DNA from: RYN-230 sp036497945
Lineage (GTDB): Bacteria; Actinomycetota; Actinomycetes; Streptosporangiales; Streptosporangiaceae
Reading direction: 5' to 3'
DNA: 64,000 bases
Assembly (NCBI GenBank): GCA_036497945.1
Contig: DASXIN010000048.1
Location: 1 to 64,000 of the forward strand
The notes under the pieces are model-generated. The model made no database searches. It saw only the letters and a program-made list of their open reading frames with translations, and was not told the DNA's origin. The translations under genes were made by a program, and so were the position numbers. Of the stretch, positions 33,023-41,390 are shown piece after piece (positions within the stretch are counted from its first letter, which is position 1; every line of letters begins with the position of its first letter).

Positions 33023-35818
33023 CTAGTGTCCGGCGTCGGCCCAGCTGCGCCCGGTGCCCACCGAGACGTCGAGCGGAACGCGCAGGTCAAAGGCGCTGCA
33101 CATGGTCTCGGTGACCAGCGTGCGCAGGGCGTCGAGCTCGCCCTCGGCCACCTCGAAGAGCAGCTCGTCATGCACCTGGAGCAGCATCCGGGAGCGCAGC
33201 CCCTGGGCCCGCAGCGCCTGGTCCACCCGCAGCATGGCCACCTTGATGATGTCGGCCGCCGAACCCTGGATGGGCGCGTTCAGCGCCATCCGCTCGGCCA
33301 TTTCCCGGCGCTGCCGGTTGTCGGAGGTCAGGTCGGGCAGATAGCGGCGGCGGCCCATGATCGTCTGGGTGTAGCCCTCCCGGCGCGCCTGGGCGACTAC
33401 CTCGTTCAGGTAGTCCCGGATGCCGCCGAACTGCTCGAAGTACTCGTCCATCAGGCCGCGGGCCTCTTCGGCGGAGATCCGCAGCTGCTGGGACAGCCCG
33501 TACGCGGACAGCCCGTAGGCCAGCCCGTAGTTCATCGCCTTGATCTTGCTGCGCATCTCGCCGGTGACCTCGTCGGCGGGTACCCGGAAGACCCGGGACG
33601 CGGTCTCCGCGTGGAAGTCACGACCCGAGCTGAACGCCTCCTCCAGCGCGCTGTCGCCGGATAGGTCGGCCATGATGCGCAGCTCGATCTGGCTGTAGTC
33701 CGCGGTGAGCAGCGTCTCGTAGCCCGGGCCGACGATGAACCCCTGCCTGATCCGGCGGCCTTCCTCGGTCCGGATCGGGATGTTCTGCAGGTTCGGGTCG
33801 GTGGACGACAGGCGGCCGGTGGCCGCGATCATCTGGTTGTACGTGGTGTGGATGCGGCCGTCGTCGCCGGCCATCGGGATCAGCGTGTCCACGATGCTCT
33901 TCAGCTTGGCCACGTCGCGGTAGCGCAGCAGGTGCGCCAGCACCGGGTGCTCGGTCTGCGCGAGCAGGCTGGTCAGCGCCTCGGAGTCGGTGGTGTACCC
34001 GGTCTTGATCCGCTTGGTCTTGGGCAGGCCCAGCTCGGTGAACAGCACTTCCTGCAGCTGCTTGGGTGAGCCCAGGTTGAATTCGTGCCCAACGGCGGCG
34101 AACGCGGCCTGCTCGGCCGCTTTCACCTCGCCGCCCAGGCTGGCCGACATGGCCGCGAAGTGATCGCTGTCCGCGGCGATGCCCGCCTGTTCCATCGCGG
34201 CCAGCACGCTGACCAGCGGCAGCTCGACGTCGTGCAGCAGCTCACGGGCGCCGCGCCGGTCCAGGTCGGCGTCCAGCGCGTCGGCCAGTTCGAGGGTGGC
34301 CCGGGCGCGCAGCACCAACGCCATGGCCGCCTCCGCCTCGCCGTCCTCGTCGCCGGCCAGGTCGAGGGTGAGCTGACCGGTCGGCGTGCCGCTGGCCGTG
34401 CCCAGTTCCTTGCCCGTGTAGCGCAGCGCCAGGTCGGCCAGGTCGAAGGTGCGCTGGCCGGGCAGCGCCAGGTAGGCGGCCAGCGCGGTGTCCGTGGTGA
34501 GGCCGGCCAGCCGCAGCCCGTGGGCGGCCAGCGCGTGCAGCGGGCCCTTGGCATCGTGCAGCGCCTTGGCCTGCGCCGGGTCGGCCAGCCAGCCGGCCAG
34601 CGCCTGCTCGTCGTCCTCGGTCAGAGTGGCCGGGTCGATGAACGCCCCGGCGCCGTCCGGGGTGGCCAGCGCCAGCCCGTCCAGCCGCCCGGTGCCGCGG
34701 CCCCAGACCCCGCTGGCGGCCAGCCCGGAACGGCCCGCCCCGCCGGTGTGCTCGGCCAGCCAGGAAGCCAGCTCGTCCGGGCCAGGCTGGGCCACGTCCA
34801 CGTCGAAGGCCGCGCCCGGCTCGGCCGCCGCGGCCTCGGCGGTGGCGGACACCCCGATGCCGTTCGGCAGCGTGGTGTAGAGCCGGTCGCGCAGCACCCG
34901 GAACTGCAGCGTGTCGAACAGCTGGTGGATCTGCTCCCGGTCCCAGGGCGCCGGCCGTAGGTCGGGCAGGCCGGCCTCGAGCGGCACGTCCCGGGCCAGT
35001 TCGGTGAGCTGCCGGTTGCGCAGCACGTTGCCCAGGTGCTCGCGCAGCTTGTCGCCCGCCTTGCCCTTGACCTCGTCCACCCGGTCGGCCAGCTCGGTCA
35101 GCGAGCCGAACTCGGTGATCCACTTGGCCGCGGTCTTCTCCCCCACGCCGGGAATGTTGGGCAGGTTGTCGCTGGGGTCGCCGCGGACCGCGGCGAAGTC
35201 CGGGTACTGGGCCGGGGTGAGCCCGTAGGTGGCCAGCAGCACCTCGGGGGTGAAGCGGGTGGTCTCACTCACCCCGCGGCCCGTCTTCAGCACCGTGACC
35301 GCGTCGCTGATCAGCTGGAACGCATCCCGGTCGCCGGTCACGATGATGACGTCCATGCCGCTGGCTTCCGCCTCGGTGGCCAACGTGGCGATGATGTCGT
35401 CGGCCTCGTACCCGGGCACGGACAGCCGCGCGACGCCGAGCGCGTCGAGCACTTCGAAGATCAGGCTGAGCTGGCTGCGGAAGTCGGCCGGGGTTTCCCG
35501 CCGGTTCGCCTTGTAGTCCACGTACTGCTCGTGCCGGAAGGTGGGCTCACCGCGGTCGAAGGCCACCGCCACGTGCGTGGGCTGCTCGTCGCGCAGCACG
35601 TTGATGAGCATGGCGGTGAAGCCGTAGACCGCGTTGGTCGGCTGCCCGGTGGTGGTGGAGAAGTTCTCCGGTGGCAGCGCGAAGAACGCCCGGTAGGCCA
35701 GCGAGTGCCCGTCGAGCAGCAGCAGCCGGTCCCGGGCAGGCCCGGACCCACCTGCCGAGCTGCCCTGGCTCGCCGGGCCGGATGCGGATGCTGATGCCTG
35801 GATCGGCTTCGTCGCCAC
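33023..35818 (-). CDS. polA: DNA polymerase I
   Basis: This 931-residue protein has a 5'-3' exonuclease domain (LLLLDGHSLAYRAFFALP at the start, GYEADDIIATLA), a central 3'-5' exonuclease-like domain, and a polymerase domain. Motif A is DYSQIELRIMADLSGD, motif B is KAMNYGLAYGLSAYGLS and motif C LQVHDELLFE. The central domain lacks the acidic D-x-E and later Asp residues needed for proofreading, as in other actinomycete Pol I. The GTG start has no ribosome site, but TAGACT six bases upstream fits a -10 box, so the message may be leaderless. Confidence 0.95.
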   Translation of the reverse strand: MATKPIQASASASGPASQGSSAGGSGPARDRLLLLDGHSLAYRAFFALPPENFSTTTGQPTNAVYGFTAMLINVLRDEQPTHVAVAFDRGEPTFRHEQYVDYKANRRETPADFRSQLSLIFEVLDALGVARLSVPGYEADDIIATLATEAEASGMDVIIVTGDRDAFQLISDAVTVLKTGRGVSETTRFTPEVLLATYGLTPAQYPDFAAVRGDPSDNLPNIPGVGEKTAAKWITEFGSLTELADRVDEVKGKAGDKLREHLGNVLRNRQLTELARDVPLEAGLPDLRPAPWDREQIHQLFDTLQFRVLRDRLYTTLPNGIGVSATAEAAAAEPGAAFDVDVAQPGPDELASWLAEHTGGAGRSGLAASGVWGRGTGRLDGLALATPDGAGAFIDPATLTEDDEQALAGWLADPAQAKALHDAKGPLHALAAHGLRLAGLTTDTALAAYLALPGQRTFDLADLALRYTGKELGTASGTPTGQLTLDLAGDEDGEAEAAMALVLRARATLELADALDADLDRRGARELLHDVELPLVSVLAAMEQAGIAADSDHFAAMSASLGGEVKAAEQAAFAAVGHEFNLGSPKQLQEVLFTELGLPKTKRIKTGYTTDSEALTSLLAQTEHPVLAHLLRYRDVAKLKSIVDTLIPMAGDDGRIHTTYNQMIAATGRLSSTDPNLQNIPIRTEEGRRIRQGFIVGPGYETLLTADYSQIELRIMADLSGDSALEEAFSSGRDFHAETASRVFRVPADEVTGEMRSKIKAMNYGLAYGLSAYGLSQQLRISAEEARGLMDEYFEQFGGIRDYLNEVVAQARREGYTQTIMGRRRYLPDLTSDNRQRREMAERMALNAPIQGSAADIIKVAMLRVDQALRAQGLRSRMLLQVHDELLFEVAEGELDALRTLVTETMCSAFDLRVPLDVSVGTGRSWADAGH

Positions 35819-35891
35819 GCAGGAAGTCTAGTGGCCGGCTCGGACAGCGGCGGGCAGGAGGCAGCGCCCTGGCCGGCCGTCGCCAGGCATG

Positions 35892-35937
35892 CCGCGGGCC
35901 GGTGACCGGCGACGAAGCACCGGCCACCGGGCCGCGG
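35892..35937 (-). terminator. Strong hairpin after the aldose epimerase gene
   Basis: An 18-base arm (35892-35909) pairs with 35920-35937 at 16 of 18 positions around a 10-base loop. It is 70-115 bases beyond the galM-like stop and precedes polA's promoter, so it insulates the two. Confidence 0.6.
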
Positions 35938-36006
35938 CGGCGCCAGTCCGCTACCAGGGCAGCTACGGCTGCCCCGGCCGGCCCGGACTGGCCTTACTGA
36001 CTGGCC

Positions 36007-37344
36007 TTAGGAGTTGAAGGCGAAGATGGTCGTCGAGACGAAGGTCTTCCCCGGGCCGAGCGTGGTCGAGGGGAAGGCCGGCTGGTTCGGCGAGTCCGGG
36101 AAGTGCTGGGTCTCGAACGTGTACCCCGCACCCTGCCGGTAGGTGTGCCCGCTGATACCCACCAGCGTGCCGTTGAGGAAGTTGCCGCTGTAGAACTGCA
36201 CGCCCGGCTGGTCGGTCCAGACGGTCAGCGCACGCCCGCTGGACGGGTCGAATGCGCGGGCGGCCAGGTTGAGCCCACCGGGGCCGGAGTGACCAGGGTT
36301 CAGGATCCAGTTGTGGTCGTAGCCCTGGGCGATGAGCAGCTGGCTCTTGCCGCCGGTGGCCGTCGCGAAGCTGGCCGGCACGTTGTCCGGCGCGCTCACG
36401 TCGCTGATCCGCGAGCCGATGGTGTGTGGCGCGCGGAAGTCGAACGGCGTGCCCGCGACCGGAACGCCGTTGGGCAGCGGCAGCGGGATCTGCGTGCTGT
36501 CGGTCGGCGAGTACCTGTTCGCGTTGATCTGGACGAACTGGCGGTAGGCCGAGCCCGCGGCCGAGGCCTCGCCGGCCAGGTTGAAGTAGCTGTGGTTGGT
36601 GAGGTTGAGCACCGTGGACAGCTTCTTGTCGTCGTTGCGCGCGTTGTAGTGGATGCCGAGCTGATCCTTGTTGTTCAGCGTGTAGGTGACCACCGTGGTC
36701 AGCTGGGCGGGGTACCCGGTGCACGCGGCGGTGCAGCCGGGGGACCCAGCCGCGCCACTGCCGTCACCGTTGGGGCTGACCAGCCTGAGCCGCACGCCGG
36801 CCGAACCCGAGCTGACCACTGCCTTGGCCGCCCAGACCTTGTTGCCGAAGCCAACCAGGCCGCCGTGCAGGCTGTTCACGCCGTTGTTGATCTGCAGCGT
36901 GTACGTCTTGCCGTTGAGGTGGAAGGTGCCCTTGGCAATGCGGTTGGCGTACCGGCCGACGGTCTCGCCGAAGTAGGGGCCGCCGCCGGAGGTCACCGGC
37001 GGGCTGTCGAAGTTCACGTAGTCCTGGAGCGTCTTGAAGCCCAGCACCACGTCGGCCTTGACACCGTGCCGCGACGGGACGGTGATCGACTGGGTGATGG
37101 CACCGTAGCTGAGGATCTTGACCTGCATGCCACGGCAGTTCGTCAGCGTGAAGCGGAACACCGATTGGCCGCTTACGCTACCAAAGAACTGCTTGCTGAC
37201 GGTCGGGCCGGAGCAGCCGCCGCCCTGCGGGCTGGCTGAGGCGGCCGTCACACCGAGCGTCCCGGCCACGGCCACCGCGACGGCGGCCGCCGTGCCGAGG
37301 CGCACGGCTGACGAGTTCAGCCGTCCTCTCAACACCTGGCGCAT
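36007..37344 (-). CDS. Secreted aldose 1-epimerase
   Basis: This 445-residue enzyme (mutarotase) interconverts the alpha and beta forms of aldoses. It begins with a signal peptide (LGTAAAVAVAVAGTLGVTAASASP), so it is exported, unlike the cytoplasmic GalM. Catalytic residues are visible: His in NSLHGGLVGF, His in NLTNHSYFNLAG and a Glu in YTFETQHFPD. YFGETVGRYANRI is a family block. GAAGGGAG six bases upstream fixes the ATG at 37344; the frame is open to 37416. It probably helps use plant-derived sugars outside the cell. It is divergent from a thioesterase. Confidence 0.9.
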   Translation of the reverse strand: MRQVLRGRLNSSAVRLGTAAAVAVAVAGTLGVTAASASPQGGGCSGPTVSKQFFGSVSGQSVFRFTLTNCRGMQVKILSYGAITQSITVPSRHGVKADVVLGFKTLQDYVNFDSPPVTSGGGPYFGETVGRYANRIAKGTFHLNGKTYTLQINNGVNSLHGGLVGFGNKVWAAKAVVSSGSAGVRLRLVSPNGDGSGAAGSPGCTAACTGYPAQLTTVVTYTLNNKDQLGIHYNARNDDKKLSTVLNLTNHSYFNLAGEASAAGSAYRQFVQINANRYSPTDSTQIPLPLPNGVPVAGTPFDFRAPHTIGSRISDVSAPDNVPASFATATGGKSQLLIAQGYDHNWILNPGHSGPGGLNLAARAFDPSSGRALTVWTDQPGVQFYSGNFLNGTLVGISGHTYRQGAGYTFETQHFPDSPNQPAFPSTTLGPGKTFVSTTIFAFNS

Positions 37345-37690
37345 GGAGAACTCCCTTCGTTGGGTTTTCCCGGAGGCCGGCACAGACGACCCCCAGGGGG
37401 CATTGTTAACGCTCACCTATACGACACGCCAGTATTTGGGCGCAGAATGTCCGATCTTTCACCCGGGCCAGGGTCATAAATAGCGGTCGATCAGACATAC
37501 CCGGTGTGGACTGACAAAGGTCGTATCCGCTGTGCACAGCCACACAGGTAATTTGGGTCACGTACGCAACAGGGGTAACGGTCACCCGAGGCGGCGGTCT
37601 GGGCCGCCAGCCCGGCTGACTGGCCGGCCAGCCGACTACCTAGGCTGCCGGTACCGCGCGGCAGCGCGGGCCGATCATTCGGAGGCGCGG
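37345..37690. promoter_or_regulatory. Divergent intergenic region, galM-like/thioesterase
   Basis: This 346-base region must carry two promoters. On the left-going strand TATAGG at 37423-37418 could be a -10 element. I see several TGTG/CACA-type half-sites (37535-37550) but no clean operator, no gene and no long hairpin. Confidence 0.35.
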
Positions 37691-38161
37691 GTGCAGCGGG
37701 AAACGGACCAGGAGTGGGACAGCCCAGATCGGATCATTGCCCACTTCACGAACGTCAGCCGGGACACGCTGGTCGGCCGGATGGGCGTGACCATCACCGC
37801 GGCCAGCGCGGAGCAGGTCACCGGTTCGATGCCGGTGCACGGCAACACCCAGCCGTACGGCCTGCTGCACGGCGGCGCGTCCTGCGTGCTGGCCGAGACG
37901 CTCGGCTCGCTGGGCGCCGCGCTGACGGCGGGCCCGGGGCGGTTCGCGGTCGGCGTGGAGATCAGCGCGACGCACCACCGCGGGGCGGCCAGTGGCCGGG
38001 TCACCGGCGTGGCCACCCGACTGCACGCGGGCCGGACCATCACCAGCTACGAAATCGTGATCAGCGACGACCAGGGCCGCCGGGTATGCACCGCCCGGCT
38101 CACCTGCCTGCTCCGCGACCAGATGCCGCCCGGCGGGAACGCCATGGCCCGCAGCGGCTGA
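37691..38161 (+). CDS. PaaI-type hotdog-fold thioesterase
   Basis: This 156-residue protein has the hotdog thioesterase pattern: GRMGVTITAASAEQVTGSMPV, the active-site block GLLHGGASCVLAETLGSLGA, GVEISATHHRGAASG, and VCTARLTCLL. It probably hydrolyses a small acyl-CoA; the same gene is found near pdtaR in other actinomycetes. The GTG at 37691 has GGAGG five bases upstream. The frame upstream to 37532 is arginine-rich and rejected. It converges with pdtaR. Confidence 0.88.
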   Translation: MQRETDQEWDSPDRIIAHFTNVSRDTLVGRMGVTITAASAEQVTGSMPVHGNTQPYGLLHGGASCVLAETLGSLGAALTAGPGRFAVGVEISATHHRGAASGRVTGVATRLHAGRTITSYEIVISDDQGRRVCTARLTCLLRDQMPPGGNAMARSG

Positions 38162-38355
38162 GCGGGGCCGCGGTGGGCTGGCCAGGCACCGGCGTTAGGC
38201 AGCATGGGGCCGCGCTGGCTACGGCCGGCCCGCTGAACTGGCCGTAGCGGGCACAGAACGGGGGAAACCGCACGTGACGGTGCGCTTATCACAAACTGGC
38301 CAGGGAATGTCCGGCCCTTTGCGCCCGGGGAAGCCTCTCGCTACCGTGGTGGGGC
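38162..38355. other. Non-coding stretch between convergent genes
   Basis: Beyond the thioesterase stop I see no gene. The segment has AT-rich spots (GCGCTTATCACAAACTG around 38282-38298) unlike the flanks, which could be a promoter for the structured element at 38356-38449. Confidence 0.35.
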
Positions 38356-38430
38356 AGAGCCCGGGGAGCTGAGTAGAGAACATGTCGGCCCGGGGAAGGC
38401 CGACACGGCACCAAAGGCTCCCCGGGTTCT
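38356..38430. other. Nested RNA-like hairpin structure
   Basis: An outer stem pairs 38356-38369 with 38417-38430 at 13 of 14 positions plus one G-U pair. It encloses a perfect 8-bp hairpin TGTCGGCC (38383-38390) / GGCCGACA (38398-38405). This is more elaborate than a plain terminator and lies between convergent genes. It may be a bidirectional terminator or a small RNA. Confidence 0.45.
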
Positions 38431-38449
38431 CTCCTGGACTACCAGAGAG
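38429..38449 (-). terminator. Hairpin beyond the pdtaR stop
   Basis: CTCT-C-CTGG and CCAG-AGAG form an eight-pair stem with a four-base loop, seven bases beyond the pdtaR stop codon. Confidence 0.5.
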
Positions 38450-38456
38450 TCCCAGG

Positions 38457-39092
38457 TCAGCCCGCTGGAGTCGGCGGATCCGCCGTCCCGGCTGCGGCGC
38501 TCGCCGGGGACATCGCGCCGTCCAGCACCCGCTCGGCCACCGCCCGCATGGCCATCCGCTGGTCCATCGAGGTCTTCTGGATCCAGCGGAAACTGTCCGG
38601 CTCGGTCATCCCGTGCTCGGTCTGCAGCTTGCCCTTGGCCCGGTCGAGCAGCTTGCGCACCTCGAGCCGGTCCTTCAGCGTGCCGACCTCACCCTCGAGC
38701 GCGGACACCTCCTGGAACCGGCTGACCGCGATCTCTATGGCCGGCACCAGGTCCGCCTTGGTGAACGGCTTGACCAGGTAGGCCATGGCGCCCGCGTCGC
38801 GTGCCCGCTCGACCAGCTCGCGCTGGGAGAACGCGGTCAGGATGACCACCGGGGCGATGTGCTCGGCGGCGATCCGCTCGGCGGCCGAGATGCCGTCCAG
38901 CACGGGCATCTTGACGTCGAGGATGACCAGGTCCGGGTGGTGCTGGGCAGCCAGGTCCACGGCCGCCTGGCCGTCCCCGGCCTCGGCGACCACGGCGTAG
39001 CCCTCTTCCTCCAGCATCTCCTTGAGGTCGAGCCGGATCAGTGCCTCGTCTTCGGCGATCAAAACACGCAATGGGGTCTGACTCACGCTCAT
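38457..39092 (-). CDS. pdtaR: ANTAR-domain response regulator, PdtaR-like
   Basis: This 211-residue regulator has a receiver domain (acidic pocket Glu14/Asp15; phosphoacceptor Asp59 in LVILDVKMPVLDG) and a C-terminal ANTAR RNA-binding domain (about residues 135-190, RKLLDRAKGKLQTEHG and SFRWIQKTSMDQRMAM). In mycobacteria PdtaR is activated by the kinase PdtaS and acts by antitermination on RNA. The kinase gene is not in this window. The ATG at 39092 gives a normal length; the frame upstream overlaps the tRNA region and is rejected. It is next to a tRNA gene, as in other actinomycetes. Confidence 0.92.
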   Translation of the reverse strand: MSVSQTPLRVLIAEDEALIRLDLKEMLEEEGYAVVAEAGDGQAAVDLAAQHHPDLVILDVKMPVLDGISAAERIAAEHIAPVVILTAFSQRELVERARDAGAMAYLVKPFTKADLVPAIEIAVSRFQEVSALEGEVGTLKDRLEVRKLLDRAKGKLQTEHGMTEPDSFRWIQKTSMDQRMAMRAVAERVLDGAMSPASAAAGTADPPTPAG

Positions 39093-39153
39093 GAGCGTAC
39101 CGGCAGCAGGTAGATTGACGCTGCGCCGAGGCCGCTCCGCGCGGTCCGGCCAC

Positions 39154-39227
39154 GCCCCGGTAGACCAACAGGCAGAGTCCATGGTCTCAAAAACCATGCA
39201 GTGTGGGTTCGAATCCCACCCGGGGCA
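39154..39227 (+). tRNA. tRNA with anticodon CAA (tRNA-Leu)
   Basis: A complete 74-base cloverleaf can be drawn: acceptor stem GCCCCGG/CCGGGGC, D-arm with GG at 39171-39172, anticodon stem ATGGT/ACCAT with loop CTCAAAA (anticodon CAA at 39188-39190), five-base variable loop, and T-arm GTGGG-TTCGAAT-CCCAC. The discriminator is A (39227) and CCA is not encoded. CAA reads the leucine codon TTG. The short variable loop is unusual, since tRNA-Leu is normally class II with a long variable arm. Confidence 0.85.
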
Positions 39228-39245
39228 CCTGGGCCGTGCTGGGGC

Positions 39246-39297
39246 CCGCTGGCAGGGGTCAGGCCAGTCTGGGCACCGCTGGCCGGGGTCATGCCAG
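39246..39297 (-). repeat. Direct repeat downstream of pyk
   Basis: A 22-base unit occurs at 39246-39267 and 39276-39297 with 20 of 22 identical bases. The second copy covers the last codons and stop of pyk. It looks like a local duplication. Confidence 0.55.
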
Positions 39298-40734
39298 CCC
39301 CGCGCCGAGCGCAGCGGCGTCGCCGATGGTGTGCACCCGCAGCGCGTTGGTCCGGCCCGGGCTGCCCGGCGGGCTGCCAGCCACGATGACCACCCGGTCA
39401 CCTTTCTCACACCGGCCGATCTGCAGCAGCGCGTCCTCCACCTGGCGGACCATCTCGTCGGTGTGCCGGGCCGGGGGCACGATGAACGTTTCCACCCCCC
39501 AGCTCAGCGCCAGCTGGCTGCGCGTGGCGGGCTGCGGGGTGAACGCGAGCAGCGGGATCGGCGACCGGTGCCTGGCCAGCCGCCGGGCGGTCTCCCCGGT
39601 GATGGTGAACGCGACCAGCGCCCTGGCCCCGACCACCGCGCCGACCTCGGCCGCGGCCCAGGCGATGGCGCCCCCGGTGGTGGTCGGCATCCGGGGCAGC
39701 GAGGGGGCGGGGCGGAGATAGTCGTGTTCGGCCGCGCTGATGATGCGGGCCATAGTGGCCACCGTCTCGGCCGGGTACGCACCGACGCTCGTCTCGGCGG
39801 ACAGCATCAGCGCGTCCGCACCGTCCAGCACCGCGTTGGCCACATCGGATGCTTCGGCCCGGGTGGGGCGGGGCGCGGAGATCATCGACTCGAGCATCTG
39901 GGTGGCCACGATGACCGGCTTGTCCTTGTCCCTGGCCCGGGTGATGATTCGCTTCTGGGCCATCGGCACCTGTTCCAGCGGGAGTTCCACCCCAAGGTCG
40001 CCGCGGGCGACCATGATCCCGTCGAAACTGTCCACGATCTCGGCCAGGGTGTCCATGGCCTGCGGTTTCTCGATCTTCGCGATCAGTGGCAGCCGGATGC
40101 CCGTCTCGTCCATGATCCGCCGGGCAGCGTCGGCATCCGCGGGCCCCTGGACGAAGGACAGCGCGATCAGGTCGGCGCGCAGCCTGAGCGCCCAGCGCAG
40201 GTCGGCTTCGTCCTTAGCGGTCAGCGCGGGCACGCTGACCTTGACGCCGGGCAGGTTGAGCCCCTTGTGGTCGGACAGCACGCCGCCGGTGATCACCGTG
40301 GTGTGCACCCGTTCGCCGTGCACAGCGGTGACTTCGAGCACGACCCGGCCATCGTCCACCAGCACCGTGTCCCCGGGCCGCACGTCGTCGGCTAGCCCTG
40401 AATAAGTGGTGGATGCCTCGTGCTGGTCCCCGGCGACCGGCGGCACGCTGATGGTGAACTCCTGGCCGTTCGCCAGCCGGACCGGTCCGGCGGCGAACGT
40501 GCCCAGCCGGATCTTCGGGCCCTGCAGGTCCACCAGCACGCCCACGCTGTGCCCCGAGGCGTCGGACGCCGCCCGGACCTGCTGGTAGACGGCCAGGTGG
40601 CTGTCCTGGCGGCCATGGCTCATGTTCAGCCGGGCCACGTCCATCCCCGCGGCCACCAGCCCGGCCACCTGGTCCGGGGTGCTGGTCGCGGGACCAAGCG
40701 TGCAGACGATCTTCGCCCGGCGGCTGCTGGTCAT
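39289..40734 (-). CDS. pyk: Pyruvate kinase
   Basis: This 481-residue glycolytic enzyme converts phosphoenolpyruvate and ADP to pyruvate and ATP. It begins RRAKIVCTLGPATSTPDQVAGLV and has GMDVARLNMSHG, the signature IAKIEKPQAMDTL (catalytic Lys), MVARGDLGVELPLEQVP and a C-terminal domain with ALVAFTITGETARRLA. The ATG at 40734 matches the family start. The frame upstream to 40872 is not homologous. The tRNA and pdtaR lie downstream, and the intergenic region upstream is long. Confidence 0.95.
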   Translation of the reverse strand: MTSSRRAKIVCTLGPATSTPDQVAGLVAAGMDVARLNMSHGRQDSHLAVYQQVRAASDASGHSVGVLVDLQGPKIRLGTFAAGPVRLANGQEFTISVPPVAGDQHEASTTYSGLADDVRPGDTVLVDDGRVVLEVTAVHGERVHTTVITGGVLSDHKGLNLPGVKVSVPALTAKDEADLRWALRLRADLIALSFVQGPADADAARRIMDETGIRLPLIAKIEKPQAMDTLAEIVDSFDGIMVARGDLGVELPLEQVPMAQKRIITRARDKDKPVIVATQMLESMISAPRPTRAEASDVANAVLDGADALMLSAETSVGAYPAETVATMARIISAAEHDYLRPAPSLPRMPTTTGGAIAWAAAEVGAVVGARALVAFTITGETARRLARHRSPIPLLAFTPQPATRSQLALSWGVETFIVPPARHTDEMVRQVEDALLQIGRCEKGDRVVIVAGSPPGSPGRTNALRVHTIGDAAALGAGLA

Positions 40735-41379
40735 GTCGCCTGTCACCTGCCCACTGCTCGCCGCGCACCTGGCCGCTGCCCGCCGCGCACCGCCATGCTG
40801 GCCCGATTGGTCTAAACCACTGTGACATGGGGCAGCCCAGCTGCCGAGGCTGGCCGGGCACAATTCACCCAACAGTCATCCGATGTCCGGACCCGTTACC
40901 TGGCCGACATCGCGCCGCCGATCCGGCCCGGCGCGGCGGCCGCCGTGGGCGCCACGCGACCGCCGTGGGCGCGGCGGCGGCCGTGGGCGCGGCGGCGGCC
41001 GCGGAGAGCGGAACGGAGCGGCGACCGTCCCGACTGGCGGCGGGCCGGCGCCCGGTTTGCCGGGTTATGTCCATTCCGACCGGCCAGCCACGGCGGCGTA
41101 GACCGTTCTAACCGCTGTGGAAAAAGGCGCAGCGAAGCGTACGCCTGTGGAAAACCCGTTGGTCCGCGGGCTACTCCAGCGCCATAGTGCGCGCCTTTCC
41201 CCGCGCACCCACCCGGCTACCCGCGGGTAATGGCGCGCCACGCCGGTGTCCTGCAATCGTGTTCATGACTTGCGTGTCGTTCTCGCGCGACGCCGCCACC
41301 GGGCCACCGGGCGGCCCGGGTGGCGCGGCTGGGGTAGGCCGCGCGGCCCGGGCCCGCCTTACGCCATGGCCGGGCGGTC
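40735..41379. other. Long intergenic region between gltD and pyk
   Basis: This 645-base gap is the largest in the window. Between 40935 and 40995 it has tandem GC-rich units (GCCGTGGGCGCGGCGGCGG twice). At 41116 and 41147 are two TGTGGAAAA elements 31 bases apart, resembling DnaA boxes. A 12-base direct repeat lies at the gltD end. Open frames are arginine- or proline-rich with no credible protein. It must carry the pyk promoter. Confidence 0.5.
41116..41155. promoter_or_regulatory. Two DnaA-box-like elements
   Basis: TGTGGAAAA occurs at 41116-41124 and 41147-41155. The reverse complement TTTTCCACA differs from the DnaA consensus TTATCCACA at one base. The spacing of 31 bases is about three helix turns. 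No dnaA or replication gene is nearby, so they may titrate DnaA or be coincidental. Confidence 0.3.
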
Positions 41380-41390
41380 TTACGCCATGG
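41358..41390 (-). repeat. 12-bp direct repeat that duplicates the gltD stop region
   Basis: CTTACGCCATGG occurs at 41358-41369 and 41379-41390, 21 bases apart. The second copy includes the gltD stop codon (TAA on the coding strand); the first repeats it downstream. Confidence 0.7.

Noticed and set aside
38162..38450. Known riboswitch at the nested hairpin (c-di-AMP or cobalamin type)
   Set aside because: I could not match conserved core sequences of these classes, and no gene follows on the same strand.
40822..41187. Open frame of 121 codons in the gltD-pyk gap
   Set aside because: The product is Arg/Ala/Pro-rich low-complexity, has no ribosome site and overlaps tandem repeats.
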